Positions 13,046-25,047 of a stretch of DNA of 64,000 nucleotides are shown piece by piece. The translations under genes were made by a program, and so were the position numbers. The DNA is from Promerops cafer. Its lineage: Eukaryota > Chordata > Aves > Passeriformes > Nectariniidae. Below the pieces are notes generated by a model that saw nothing but the letters and a program-made list of their open reading frames with translations, had not been told where the DNA came from and searched no databases. The stretch lies in assembly GCA_013398275.1 (NCBI GenBank), contig VZSE01011543.1:208674-272673 (forward strand). The letters run 5' to 3'. How positions within the stretch are numbered: position 1 is the first letter of the stretch; each line of letters begins with the position of its first letter.

Positions 13046-15190
13046 AATATTTTGTTCCGTTCAATTTACAATTCCAAAATTCCTATTTCAGCTGGTACTG
13101 CGAGTTCACTTCCATTTTTATTGGAGCCTTTCAATTCTCCATAATTTTGTACCCCCTGAAGTTCTGGGCCTGACTGCATCACACTGAGTTAAACACAGGA
13201 ATATTTCTGCCGTGCACCTTCAGCAGAGAAGCTTCCATCAGTCCTGAGAAGAAACCCAGGACTAATTCCCTCCCTGTCCTTAGCCAAGACACATTTTCTG
13301 CCTATAGGACACCTGTCAAAGAGGAACAGACTTTTTAATAAAATAAACAAAAATCATTTGGTGAGAAAACTCAGGGAAGAGAAAGAACCAGCCAAGTCCC
13401 GGATATCCTGGACAGCAGTTTTCATGCTTCCTTCAGCTGTCTTGAAGAAAAATGTCATCTCTTTCTGGCCAATTCCAGTTTTATTTTCAGCCTAAGGAAT
13501 AGCTGGAGAGCATAGATGAAATTTTCTTTCTTGTCCAATGTAATCAAAGGCTTAGTGGACAAGGTAAATGATGGCACGAGCTGTAATTAAATGTTCCAGG
13601 GCTTGAGGTGTCTGAGTGATCTGAATGTCAAAAGTGGGGTGAAAAACGAGCTGGAACGTGGGCACCAGACCTGCATGGAGATGTTCCTTCTCTCCAGGAG
13701 AGAGAGGAAGAAAAGGTCACATTCCAACAGCCCCAAAGCGTGGTGGTGCTGGGACTGGGCTTCCAGGGGCTCGGTGGAGCTCAGGAAGGACTTGGGGCTC
13801 TGCTGGGGCAATGCAGGAGGATGAGCTGAGCTCAGCCTTGTGGGGAGGGACGTGCTGAGCCAGAGCTGGAGGATCTGCCCATGACCTGAGCTGGGATCCT
13901 GGCTGAGGGAAGTCCTTGATGTCCCAGGCAGAGTTTTGGCCTCGTTCCTTTGGGCCTGCTCGGGTACCCGTAAATGAGCTTTATAAGAAGACCCTGTGAA
14001 CTTGCCCTGGATCAAAACCTCAGCCCTGCAGGGCTGGAAATCCCTCTAATTACCTCTGATACTGAGCATGGGCATTCAAAATCTCATTTGCAGCCTGTTC
14101 CAGGTCCCTGGCCCTGTGTCTCAGACCCCAGCACCAAATGAGGCAGAAGATGGATGCAGGCAGGATTAATCTGGTGCTTGCTGGGCACACTCTGCTCCTG
14201 TTTAGTTCCTACTTGGCTTTTTATTTCTGCCTTGACCTCAGCACGCCTCTTCCCCTGCCTGCTGCTCTCTGAACAACACTCTCCCCTAAAACTGCATCTT
14301 AAAAAAAAAAAAAAAAATCCCAGATTCCCTGTTCTTAATTCAGAAGCTCAGCTCAAATCAGGCAAAGAAATTGAAACAAAGACCAGAGCAGCTTAGACAA
14401 AACTGAATTGCTGCTTATTTTAATTCACCGCAATTTTCCTGCAAGCGGCTCTGGACGTTTTATTTGTGAAATTTTCAAGTGTGAAATTACCTTAATGCTG
14501 GGAGGCAGAGACCAGTGCTGGAAACTGTTTACCCACAAGTTAAGAAAATGTTTTTGCAGTTGGCTGATGTTCAGTCCCATGAATAATATTTTGCAGAGGA
14601 GTTTGCTCCCTGATTAGCACAAAATGCTCTGTGCATGTCTAGGAGCAGCTTTCTGGTGGTTCTGCAGGTTTTTGAAATCCCTCCTGCTCCTCGGAATGTC
14701 TGGGTTTGTCTTGGAATCCAAGCAGTGCAGAGGAGGTTGAATGGGCAGAGGAAAAGTTGCTTTACCCTGATTGCGAGCAGGATGTGATCTCTGAATCAAC
14801 CCTCTCATTTCTCAGGAAAAAAATTAAAAATATTTAATTGCTCGTGGTTGGGTGGAGCCACTGCTGCACTCTGGCTCTTCTTGAGCTTGAAACACTTCAG
14901 TGCTCAGCCTTTCCCCCCTTCTCAGAAAGATTTTTGCTCCTTGAGTCTAATCCTGCTTTTAACTTGGGAGAAATCAGCAATCCATCCCTCAATTCAGTGG
15001 CTTTTCCAGTGATTTGTCAGGATTCAAATTTGGGTGGGAATTCCCCATCCTATTTTTATCACCATTGGAGAAAGGCTTTAGGCAGCAATTTTAGGATTTT
15101 TTTGCTGCTCTTCAACTCTTCAGAAATGGCTCCTGTACATCCAAGAGCCCTCAGTCAGGGTAAGTGCAGGTTTAGGACCATACGAAGATT

Positions 15191-15275
15191 TCATGGAATC
15201 CCAAGATCATGGAATTGTTTGGGTTGGAAGGGACCTTAAAGCCCATCCTGTTCCACCCCCTGCCAGGGTTTTATA
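15191..15275 (-). mobile_element. CR1 LINE 3' end
   Basis: Read on the minus strand, the segment ends with the CR1 3' signature 'AAGGTCCCTTCCAACC' followed by 'CAAACAATTCCATGATC'. The upstream part ('CCCTGGCAGGGGGTGGAACAGG') also fits the family. The copy is 5'-truncated, as nearly all CR1 copies are. Confidence 0.88.
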
Positions 15276-17034
15276 TCCATATAAAATCCAAGTCAAGCTG
15301 GAGCAATGCATTGATCAGGCTTCTATTTCTTGTCCTTATTTTATCCATTGCTCTCGAAGGATAAAATATTTCACTCTCTCACAAGCAGGGAGCCTGCTCA
15401 GAAGATATCTCAATTTTATATCCTTCTTGGATAAAAATATTTACTTTTTCTGCTCAGAGATAACAACTTCCTGCACTATTTTACACTTTAACCCCTTTTC
15501 TCTATATTCTTCCCATCACCAATTTACCTTTTAGCTGAGAAATTTATTCTGTTGCAATTATTAATCCCTGGGTCTGAATGGAGCTGTTGATAACACAACT
15601 GAGGGACCTGTAAGTGGAATTTTTGTGAAATTCTCATTGAGGGAACCTAAAGAACATGAAGAGGTCTCAGGCTGAGAGAGATTTTAAGCTTTCTGAGCAT
15701 CTTCAGTGTTATTTGCAGTGACAGAGGCATTTAATTTGTAGTTTAAGAGAATGGAGGCATTTTTTGAAGTGTGGTCAGATAAGAGCAGTGAGAAATCAGC
15801 AGATCCAACATTTTCCTTGAGTCCAAAGCCAATCTAACAGTTGTCAATAAAATTCCCTATAGTTCTATAACTTCCTTTACCCTTACAGAGGGAAATTAAC
15901 CTCTGGAAAAATGGAATGAGTGAGGAACTTGGAAAAAAGGCATCAGAAGGCACTTGGGGATGTGTTTAATTCTTCCACTTTTCACTAAGAAAAAAATTGA
16001 AATTTCTAAGCATTTTGACCAGATCTCTTGGAATTTTACTCTGATCAACTTCAAAAGAGGATTATTGATACGTTTATTGATATATTTATGATTTTTCTGT
16101 TTTTCCAGCAGCATACAAAGCACGCCTTGGGAAAATCCTTGCAGGAACTTTGGCCAGGGTATCCTCAGCTGAGCCCTGTGCTTCCTGCAGCTCTGTGGGG
16201 AACCTGGGCTCCTGAACAATGGGCTGCAGCTCCCAGCCCTCACGGGGCTGCCAACCCCATGCACAAACACAACTTCAGCTGCTCTTTCTCAGCCCCGATT
16301 GTTTGGAGCTGCCTGAAAACTTCCTATGGAGCAAAAGGATTCAAAATGCCCACAGTGGTTCCCCTGCCCCCACCTGCTTTGGGTCTACAAAACAACTCCA
16401 TCAGTACAATTTGGAAAAAATCTCTACAATGGGGGAGCGTTGTTAATTCCTGCTCTCACACCTGATGGATTTGCCCCCCGTGCTGGCTCTGGGAATCAAA
16501 TATTTTGGAGTTTGTTAAGATGGCTAATTGGGCTGAGCAGTGAAGGGTTTGGGGTGAGAGAGAGGCCTGAAATGGGCACTAAAGGATGGGAGGAGATGGG
16601 GGTGAAAGCAAAGGGATCAGAGCGAGCAGGGAGGCAGCAGCAGCACTGGGAATGTGCTGCCTGGGTCTGTCCATGCCCTCTTGGGGCTGGGGTCACCCTC
16701 TGGATGTGCCCATCTTCCCTGGCAGTGGAAGGATCCTGGTAATTTCACTCCTACAGAAAGCCTGAGCTGTGGCCTTTGCCTCCTGCTCTTTGCTCCATCC
16801 CTGTTCCAGCATCTCCCCCCAGCAGGGCTTTCCAGAGGGAATCTGCTCTTCCCATTTTCCAGAGGTGCAGGGATTGACTGGGGAAAAGGAGGATGTGGCA
16901 ACGGAGCACCACAGACCCATTCCCTGGGAAACACCCACCCCCTTCCCCAGGAAAGGCAGCTGCTAACTGGGGCTCCTCTACATTAATTAGGGGCTGAGTT
17001 TCTTCACGAGGACAAATGGGATTTCAGGGAAATG
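15276..17034. other. Non-coding stretch, no gene seen
   Basis: Two AT-rich zones (15,360-15,560 and 15,980-16,110) flank a GC-richer zone (16,130-16,960). Overlapping short open frames in the GC-richer zone occur on both strands and are not supported by any domain or splice context. A splice-acceptor-like sequence at about 16,095-16,112 has no exon-like frame after it. Confidence 0.5.
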
Positions 17035-17224
17035 TAAAACTCTGCAGAAACAATCCTGAGCAGAGTGGGGATGCTCAAGGTCTGCTCCAGTCGTGTCTAT
17101 GGAATTAAATTGGAAGGTGGGATTTCTGGGTGGTCACTAAAGCTGCAGATAAATGGCTAAAAGAGAGTTTGCCTCACTAATTACCAGATTTGCATCAGTT
17201 ACTGTGATTCTGTGATTAATCAGA
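17035..17224 (+). repeat. Duplicated unit, copy A
   Basis: About 180 bp match copy B (19,852-20,027) in the same orientation at roughly 85 % by eye. Shared blocks include 'GCAGAGTGGGGATGCTCAAG', 'CTGGGTGGTCACTAAAGCTG' and 'AAAGAGAGTTTGCCTCACT'. Copy A carries an extra segment near 'AGATTTGCATC' that copy B lacks. Both end with 'ATTCTGTGATTAATCAG'. It is not recognised as a known family. It could be an unclassified dispersed repeat or a local duplication. Confidence 0.8.
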
Positions 17225-19851
17225 CAGAAATGCCTCTGCCCTGCACAAACCTTCCTTCTTTGAGGCTGCTCCTTCTCTAAAGCATCCTCAGCTGGTCCCT
17301 GCCCATCCTGGGCTGAATCCAGGCACTGGTTTCGTTTTTGTTTCCCCTCCTGATATGAAGGAGCTGCACAGCTCCTTATTTCTGATTTTTCCTGGCTCAT
17401 TTGTTCTCTTTGCAAAGCCTGTAATTAAGATGGCATTTGATCAGCTGGCTGAATGTTTCCTTGAGCAGAAGCAGGTAGAGGTGCTGATGTACTTTGAACA
17501 GTCTGGGCAAGGCTGTTTTCTCAAGGCTGGACCTCTCTGAAAAACTCTTGAGGTTTGTTCCATGTTTATAATACACAAATACATTGAAAAGAAACAAGAA
17601 AAGATAAAAAAATACCCTCCAGTCCTCTGCGAAATTGAAAGCAGAAGGCTGGAGCTGTATGAAAAACTGGAAGAAAACTTCCTCTGGAAATCCCAGGCAG
17701 AGGCACAAAGTGATGCCATCTGCCAGCCCCAACTTCTCCAGGAGCAGCCAACCTGCAGCTCCTGCTTCCCGTGCCAGCTCCCAGCTGCTGTGGCTCTGAG
17801 CCATCAGGAGCTGCTGGATCAGGCCCCTGGCTCACTCCAGGACTGTCTGCAAGGTCAGCCTGGCCTAATCCTGCCCGCAGCCCCTGGGAGCTGCTGGAAC
17901 CCCCCCGGGCTCCCACCTTCCCACGTTTTCCCAAAATGGGAGCAAAGTCTTGGCCAAATGAAGCTGTTCCTGTGGTCTGCAGCACTGGGCAGGTCGAGTA
18001 ACTTCTGTTCCTGCATTCCCACCTCTCCTCCTCATCCCTCAACACAGGGATCCACCTGCTGGGATTCCCTGTGGATCCTGTCCCACCTGGGTCCAACCCT
18101 TCTCCCGCTGAACGCTCCGAGCCGGGATCTTTTCCGAAGAAACCTGGGATTATCAAGCTTTGGATTAGCAGGCAATTTCCTGAGTTTCTCAACATCATAA
18201 ATGAGGTCAAAAAGGTCTTTTTGAATGGAACCCATTAATCTCCTTGTTGTTAGCAAGGAAATGTTGAAAAGTGCAGGTGTTAACAGTCGCTGTGTTATTT
18301 TTGGGAGAATGTGAACTGAAACACTCACAGGAAGCGTAGTATTCCCCTGCCAGCATCCTGGAGTATTATTTTAGGCAGCAGAACTGAGGGTTATGTGCAG
18401 GATTATGCTTTCATCACACCTTTAGGGCTCGAGCACTTTGTGTGCAAGAATTTTGCCTGGAGCGTTTCTTTGCTCTGTCTCCTCTGTTTTGGAAAAATGA
18501 AAATAATCCCCGAGGTGGCCGTCAAGCCACAGCATGGTGGTGCAACTCCTGGGTAAAAGCAGGACAGAATCCAGTCCCTGGATCACAGAAGGGGTCACAG
18601 AAGGGATTTGCTTCAGGGATCATTTCCGCTTTCTCCAGAATACAGCAAGGTGTGGGCATCTGTTCTCTTTGAAAGGCTTCTTCAGGAAAAGCCTTTTTAC
18701 AAATACACAGCTGGAAATGAGCCCAGGTAGGAGCTTTGGGGTCTGGATCCAATACCCAGCCTGTTTGCTGACCTTAGGGGCAGATTCTGGAGGGGGGGGA
18801 ATAAATGAATGGGGAAGGATCAGGCACGTGTGGAGGTGAAGTGGTGGGATGAGGGTCCCAGAGAAAATCAGAATTAGGGAGAGTTTTAACCAGCAGCTTT
18901 CTGCTGCCTCCTGCTCCACATTCTTCTCCTAATTGAATTCCCAAGCCTTGTAGCTAAAGTAAGATCCATACCCTTATAACAACATCACAAGCTTGTGTTT
19001 CAGGCACACATCTAAATATGTTCACCACTTGAAAGGTTTCCAAAACATGGCAACTTCTCTGTGTGCAGTGGACAGAGCTGTAACGTGTTCTGATGGCAAA
19101 GAAAATGAGAAAATCAGAAAAAAATACCCAAATTACCGTGAAGGGCAATGATTAATAAATGAAATAACGCAACTGAAGCCCTGTTTTTGCAGGCATTGCT
19201 GGTTTGCTGTGATGTAGATGTGGAATTGCTTTTGCTTGCAAAGAATGACCTTATGTGGATGGCCAGACAGAGTTAACAAAGCCACATCACAGGGGAAATG
19301 TCAGCACTGGTGGCTCAGTGAATGTGCTGGCTGCAGAAACTCTCCCCAGTGACACTGGGTGGTTATAAAAAGCAGCATCTCCACAGAGATTCAGAGGGAA
19401 ACCATCCAGGATCCCTGAAGAAATTAATGACCCTCGAAGATGAAGGGCTTGATGTTCTTTTCTGATACAAAAATGCTGAGTGCAGGAGCAGAGTCACCCC
19501 AAAGCTTTGATTTGTTTTGATTTCTCCTCCTTTTTAAAGAGTGAGTGCCTGAGCTCTCCAGCCAATGGAACTGATGAGGGAAAGCCACCTGGATCCTGAG
19601 GTTTTCCCATCAGCTGATTAAAATCCAGAATAATCAAACAGGAATCTCACTGAACATGGAAGAAATTCCCTTCCCATCCCCACCAACCTGTCCTGCACTA
19701 CTGCTCTGGCAGACCAAGCAATTTTCCTCAGAATATCTGGAATTTGAGGTGGGTTACTCATAGCCAGGCACTTTTCCAAGCAGCTCTTTATTGGCTACGA
19801 GGGGTTTTTTTAGGGTTTGTGGAGTTCTGACTAACAAAGGAGGCAGAGCTT
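17225..19851. other. Non-coding stretch between the two duplicated units
   Basis: Open frames of up to 214 codons lie on both strands at 17,562-18,210 in a GC-richer segment. They overlap one another antisense, have no domain, and look like chance frames. Nothing else distinctive was seen in this 2.6 kb. Confidence 0.45.
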
Positions 19852-20027
19852 TTAAAATCTGCAGAAATATTCTTGGCTGAGCAGAGTGGGGATGCTCAAG
19901 GTCTGCTCCAGTTGTGACTTTAAACTGGGAGATGGGATCTCTGGGTGGTCACTAAAGCTGCAGATAAATGCCCAAAAGAGAGTTTGCCTCACTGATTACC
20001 AGTTACTATAATTCTGTGATTAATCAG
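19852..20027 (+). repeat. Duplicated unit, copy B
   Basis: Second copy of the roughly 180-bp unit at 17,035-17,224, 2.8 kb downstream in direct orientation. The left edges agree from 'TCTGCAGAAA' and the right edges from 'TTAATCAG'. Beyond them the flanks diverge abruptly, which argues for a discrete repeat unit rather than the edge of a larger duplication. Confidence 0.8.
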
Positions 20028-22747
20028 GTGTGTAACAGAACTCCCTTGGTTTTAGTGCTGATGTAGAAATCCCAGAAAAAGGAAGATTTTTGGTAATGTG
20101 TTTATCAAATGGGAGAAAAAACCTAGGGAACTCCCCAGAATATAATGAAGGCAACTGTACAACACAAGCCAAATCAAAGGTTTTCCCCTGATAGTGGGTT
20201 AGAAATGAATCCAGATTTTCAACCCTATAATTTCTTTGTGTTTTAAAGGTTGTGTCTGATATTTAGGCTGAGGAGGATGATAGGAAAGGATCCCAGCCCA
20301 CCAGCACTGTCCTGTTCCTGATAGGAAACCACTGATTGCTGCCCACAATCCGAGGCAAAGGGAGGATAATTTCCCAGGAACCAAAGCCATAAATACTCTC
20401 TTTCACCTTAAATGGGATTAATAAAGATACTCCCTTCTCTTAAATGCACTAATTCAAAATAACACACTCACTCCCCAGCAGATTTTTTTTTTTACCTGAC
20501 ATCTGTTCCAACATCTGCTGAGCAGGACAAGAATGAATCATATTACACTGATTATATTTGCTTAATTCTACCATGTAGCCTTTGATCCACATGCGGTGGA
20601 CATGCTGAGCCAGATACCACGAAACCCAAACTTCAGTCCGGGAGTTCTTGCACCAAACAATTACAAGGCCCAGATTCTCATTCTTGGCTGTATGGACACA
20701 ACAAGGAGAAATGTCATTTCTTGTTCACAGGCTTCCAAATTCACTCCCTGTGTGTTCAGGGGAAGATTTTGCCTCTTGTCACTCAGGTTTTTCCACATAA
20801 AGGAGTCTGCAGCAGGCTGGAGATTTCCTCTGGCTGTGGAAAGGTGTTCCCTGCTCCCAGGTTTTGCTGGACACCCTCGAGCACATTTGTCATCCACACC
20901 CGGCTCCCCCAGGGTTGTTCCCTCATCAGAGGTTCCAAAATCCTCATTAAGGCTTTGGAAGGGGGGGGAATCTTCTTTTCCTCATGGCACCATTCCGAAA
21001 GGGAGGCTGCAATGAGAGGAGCATCACAAGCAATTTGATTTTTCCTGTGTGTGCCACAACCTTTGGCATTCAGTCTGAACAAATCTGAAAAATCTCTTCC
21101 ACTTCTCTGAAGGATTTCCAGCAGGTGCCTTTTCCGAGGGGCTCTTTGGAATAATCCCCTGACTCTGAAGATTTCTTTTGATTAAAAAAATAAAAGGAGG
21201 CGGAAAGAAGAATTAAAAGTCACCTCAGCCAAACTATTTTATTCCATGGATTTAATTAGGCAGCTGGGAGGAGACCAAGATTGAGCTCCAGCACATTTGG
21301 AAGCACCTCAGGCAGCCGTACAAATTACTGAGTTAAAACTAAACGCTGCAGAAATCCCATGGATTACATGGAGGCCCAAGTAAAGCTTCATGGGACAAGT
21401 CAGAAGAGGAAAAGCTGCTTTTATTTACATTTGGTGAAGTGCTCATTGGGGGGGAATACACAGAGCAGCAAATTAGAATCTGTTTGTAGTTTTTTAGATG
21501 TGTGGACACTGATTTTTTTCCCTAAGATGGCATCAAAAAACTCTCAGAGTCCAGCTCAGAGAACTTCAGAACTGGAAAAGAAAGCTGGGAGGACCAAAGT
21601 TCTCTCTATCTAGAGCATCTTGGCTGTTTCCTCCTGGGGTATGTTGTGGCAGACTGGAGATCCTTCTCTAAGGTTGCTTTTACCTTAATTAAGACACAAT
21701 TTCTTGCCCCACAGGTAGATCAAGGCACAGAGGTGGACATGCAAATCATGGGTTAGGGCATCCTTTTTGAGCAGATATGTCCATAAGCAGGACATCAAAC
21801 CATCCCTGATCTCTCTAGGTTTCCTCATTTCCACACAATTTTCCTTTTATTCCTTTTTTTTTGCCCAAATTTTGAGGGATGTTTCCACTCTTTCAAAAAA
21901 GATCAGCCCAAAAATGGTTAAAATTAAAATTAAAAGAAAGACAAGGCAACAAGAAAGAGGAAAAAATTGGCTGCAGACATTATCTGCTCATCCCCTTTTT
22001 CTCCACCAATTTAAAAGAGTAAAAAAAGCCTCCATAAAAACCCGTGTCCAGGGAAAATAAACAGGCTTTGGTCAAAGCCTTGGTGTCTTGGAACGAGGAA
22101 AATGTGTGTGGAATGACTTCCAGCTAGTTTTAATTGGGATATCACTTATATTCCCTGCAGGTTTGTCACCTGGAGCAGGTGGATGAGGAGCTTTTTGTGT
22201 CATCAGCACAAATCCAAGGGAAACGACCACGGATGCTGGTGACACTTCCTGTTTCCATCCCTGCTGCGTGAGGGATCCCAGCGCTCTCCAAGGAGGGGTG
22301 AGGGACTGGAGGACATTTCTTCATCCTGACGTGTTTGGGTGTTTTTTCCAGCCAAGTTTTCTTGGTTTTGTGCTGCTCCCTCGCTCCTTTCCTGGTACAA
22401 CTCACGCTCACACAAATAAAGCTGCTTGTAGAGCTGAAGGCTCCTCATAAATACACCAGGAGGGCTGGAAGAGTTTCCTGGAGCCCTCTGGTACCTCCCA
22501 GCCTCTTGTGTTTAGTCGTGGATGTGCTTTGAGGGGATTTTTGGTTCCTTTCAGCCTTGGGGGTTGTTTGGAAGGACCTTGGGAAAAGTTTGGGCGCTGG
22601 AGGTGTGGAGCTCCACGCCTCTGGATATCTGGAGTTCACCTAAGTGGCTCCTCCTGGCCTCCCTCTTCCCACTTTCCTGATTCAAGATGCATTTTTAAAT
22701 CATTTTTCACAACACAGAGACTGCCTTTGGGGCTGGAGCGTTGGAAA
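20028..22747. other. Non-coding stretch, no gene seen
   Basis: The DNA is mixed AT-rich and moderate GC, with short T- and A-runs. A block at about 21,180-21,260 ('AAAAAAATAAAAGGAGGCGG') and the purine-rich 21,895-21,965 are low complexity. No domain-bearing frame or RNA gene was seen. Confidence 0.5.
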
Positions 22748-23119
22748 TTGGGATTGTCCAGTGTGGAGAAGGGAAAGCTTTGGAGTCACCCAATTTCAGC
22801 TTCCCAGGCCCTCAAGGCCTGCGAGGAAGATGGAGAGAGGTTATTTGCAAGAGCCTGGAGTGGCAAGACGAGAGGAAATTGCTTCCCACTGAAGGAGAGT
22901 AAGTTTAGATGGGATATTGGGTGTGAGGGTGGAGGCCCTGGCACAGGTGCCCAGAGCAGCTGTGGCTGCCCCTGGATCCCTGGAATGTCCAAGGCCAGGC
23001 TGGACAGGGCCTGGAGCAGCCTGGGACAGTGGAAGGTGTCCCTGCCCATGGCAAGGGTGGGATAAGATGAACTCTAAGGTCCTTTCCCACCCAAACCATT
23101 CCATGATTCTCCGATTCTA
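22748..23119 (+). mobile_element. CR1 LINE 3' fragment
   Basis: About 370 bp with a classic CR1 3' untranslated layout: 'GGGATTGTCCAGTGTGGAG', then 'GATGGGATATTGGGTG', 'CAGAGCAGCTGTGGCTGCCC', 'CAAGGCCAGGCTGGACAGGG', 'GGAAGGTGTCCCTGCCCATG', and the end 'CCCAAACCATTCCATGATTC'. It is well preserved over this part, so a fairly young copy. The 5' end is missing. Confidence 0.95.
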
Positions 23120-23186
23120 CTCCATAAAATCAGAGCCTGCCTTTGGGCCCGACCATCTTAGGAAGATTGAGACTCAAACGTTAAAG

Positions 23187-23350
23187 CCATGGAATAATTG
23201 AGGTTGGAAGGGACTTCCAAAGCTCTCCTGGGCTGTCAGAGCCAGACCAGCTTTGATGTTGCACAAGGTTGCTCCATCCAATTCCTGGGAGTCAGTCATC
23301 CTGGAAAACCTCCTGCCAGAGCTGGCAGGGATCAGCTTCTTCCTGGCAGA
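23187..23350 (-). mobile_element. Second CR1-like fragment, opposite strand
   Basis: The start 'CATGGAATAATTGAGGTTGG' and 'AAGGGACTTCC', with 'GCACAAGGTTGCTCCATCC' downstream, matches the reverse complement of a more divergent CR1 subfamily end. It sits 67 bp from the preceding CR1 in the opposite orientation, giving a tail-to-tail pair. The outer boundary is uncertain. Confidence 0.55.
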
Positions 23351-24175
23351 GAGGGTGAGCACTTCAAGCATTCCAGAAAAATCCAGATGTTTTCCTCAGC
23401 CCTCCCTAGAGGAGTCTCCTGGCTGGCCTGGAGACAATTTAACAGAAGGGCATGGTGGGATGAAAATTCCAAAGGGTAACACTCGTAACACCTTGCCCTG
23501 CTCGAGAGGAAGAGAAAAAAAAAAATTAATTATTAATGAAAAGCAGAGATAATTGGCAGTGAAACCATCCAAAAGCAAGGCAGATCCAAAGGGATGACAA
23601 CTCCCTGTTTGTCCACCAGCCAACTCCCATCCTCGGGATTTCAATTACCAGCCTCAGTGCCTGGAGGTGGCAGGAAAGGCTTAAATTGTTCCACGTGGAG
23701 TTGCAGCTCAGAGGGAAGAAAAGGGATTTATTTTTCCTAATGGGAACGGGGTCACGGTGATTTCTCCTCGCTGGAATCCTCTCCGTGGACACGCTACGGG
23801 GGGAAGTGTGGGTTCTGCTTGGGCTTCCAGAGATTTTGCTCTGAAGCCTTTCAAAATGTCTCTGGAAGTGAGAAAAATGTTCCCATCCATTAATGCTCTG
23901 GAGCGAGAGGGAGGGAGAGGAGAAGGAAAAGTCCATGGTCAACTGGAATAAATGCAGCATTGCTGGGATTTAAGGGAGAGGAGAGGCAGGGGGGGCCATC
24001 ATTTTTCATGGGGAAAGAAGAACTCAGCTCTCAGAGGAATGGGTCTGCCAGGGCTCAGGGCAGCCTTTCCATCGTTGTTGTTATTCTGGGTGGTTTGAGC
24101 CCAAAATGATCTTCTCGGGTCTGTTCCACTCTGTGGGCTTGGATTCCTGGCTGAGAGCTGAGCACCTCTGGAAAA
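23351..24175. other. Unique-looking DNA before the minisatellite
   Basis: No gene was seen. A short A-run lies at 23,515-23,525, followed by 'TTAATTATTAATG'. The remaining sequence is moderate GC with no recognised element. Confidence 0.5.
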
Positions 24176-25047
24176 TGGGAAATGAAATATGGGGAATGCG
24201 GGAAATGGGGGAAATAGGGGAAATATGGGGAATGTGGGAAATGGGGGAAATAGGGGAAATACGGGGAATGTGGGAAATATGGGGAATATGGGGAATGTGG
24301 GGAATGTGGGAAATATGGGGAATATGGGAAATGTGGGGAATGTGGGAAATATGGGGAATGTGGGAAATGGGGGAAATAGGGGAAATATGGGGAATGGGGG
24401 AAATGGGGGAAATAGGGGAAATATGGGGAATGTGGGAAATATGGGGAATGTGGGGAATGTGGGGAATGTGGGAAATATGGGGAATATGGGGAATACGGGA
24501 AATGTGGGAAATGTGGGAAATATGGGAAATGTGGGAAATGTGGGAAATACAGGAAATACGGGAAATATGGGAAATAGGGGAATGTGGGAAATATGGGAAA
24601 TACGGGAAATATGGGAAATATGGGAAATGTGGGAAATGTGGGAAATATGGGAAATGTGGGAAATACGGGAGATACGCGAAATATGGGGAATATGGGGAAT
24701 GTGGGAAATAGGGGAAATATGGGGAATGTGGGGAATACAGGAAATATGGGAAATGTGGGAAATGTGGGAAATGCAGGGAATATGGGAAATACGGGAAATA
24801 TGGGGAATATGGGAAATGTGGGAAATATGGGAAATGTGGGAAATGTGGGAAATTTGGGAAATGTGGGAAATATGGGGAATGTGGGAAATATGGGAAATAT
24901 GGGAAATACAGGAAATGTGGGAAATATGGGAAATACGGGAAATACAGGGAATATAGGAAATATGGGAAATGTGGGGAATACAGGAAATATGGGAAATACA
25001 GGAAATATGGGAAATAGGGGAAATACAGGAAATACAGGAAATATGGG
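24176..25047. repeat. 9-bp minisatellite, about 95 units
   Basis: The array consists of variants of the 9-mer GGGAAATAT / GGGAAATGT / GGGGAATGT. In the first third a 36-bp higher-order unit recurs (four 9-mers ending AATGT, AATGG, AATAG, AATAY). Because 9 is a multiple of 3 and few variants create stops, several frames stay open across it on both strands, giving long artefactual peptides rich in MGNVGN, EIWGMW or, antisense, FPIFP. The + strand is almost pure purine plus T with frequent G3-G4 runs. Confidence 0.97.

Larger units (their letters stand above)
7359..15190. other. Gene-poor stretch with several repeat-free, motif-rich segments
   Basis: No protein-coding or RNA gene is supported over this 7.8 kb. 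A G-rich run at 7,748-7,771 could form a G-quadruplex. Repeat-free segments at about 7,880-8,060 and 9,925-10,060 look like conserved non-coding elements. A 13-bp tandem pair lies at 13,020-13,045. A short A-run lies near 14,302-14,316. Elsewhere nothing distinctive was seen. Confidence 0.5.

Noticed and set aside
16092..16160. Pyrimidine tract plus CAG resembling a splice acceptor
   Set aside because: No donor or conserved frame downstream. Such sequences are frequent by chance.
17562..18210. Frames of 212 and 214 codons on opposite strands
   Set aside because: Mutual antisense shadows in GC-richer DNA, with no domain or splice context.
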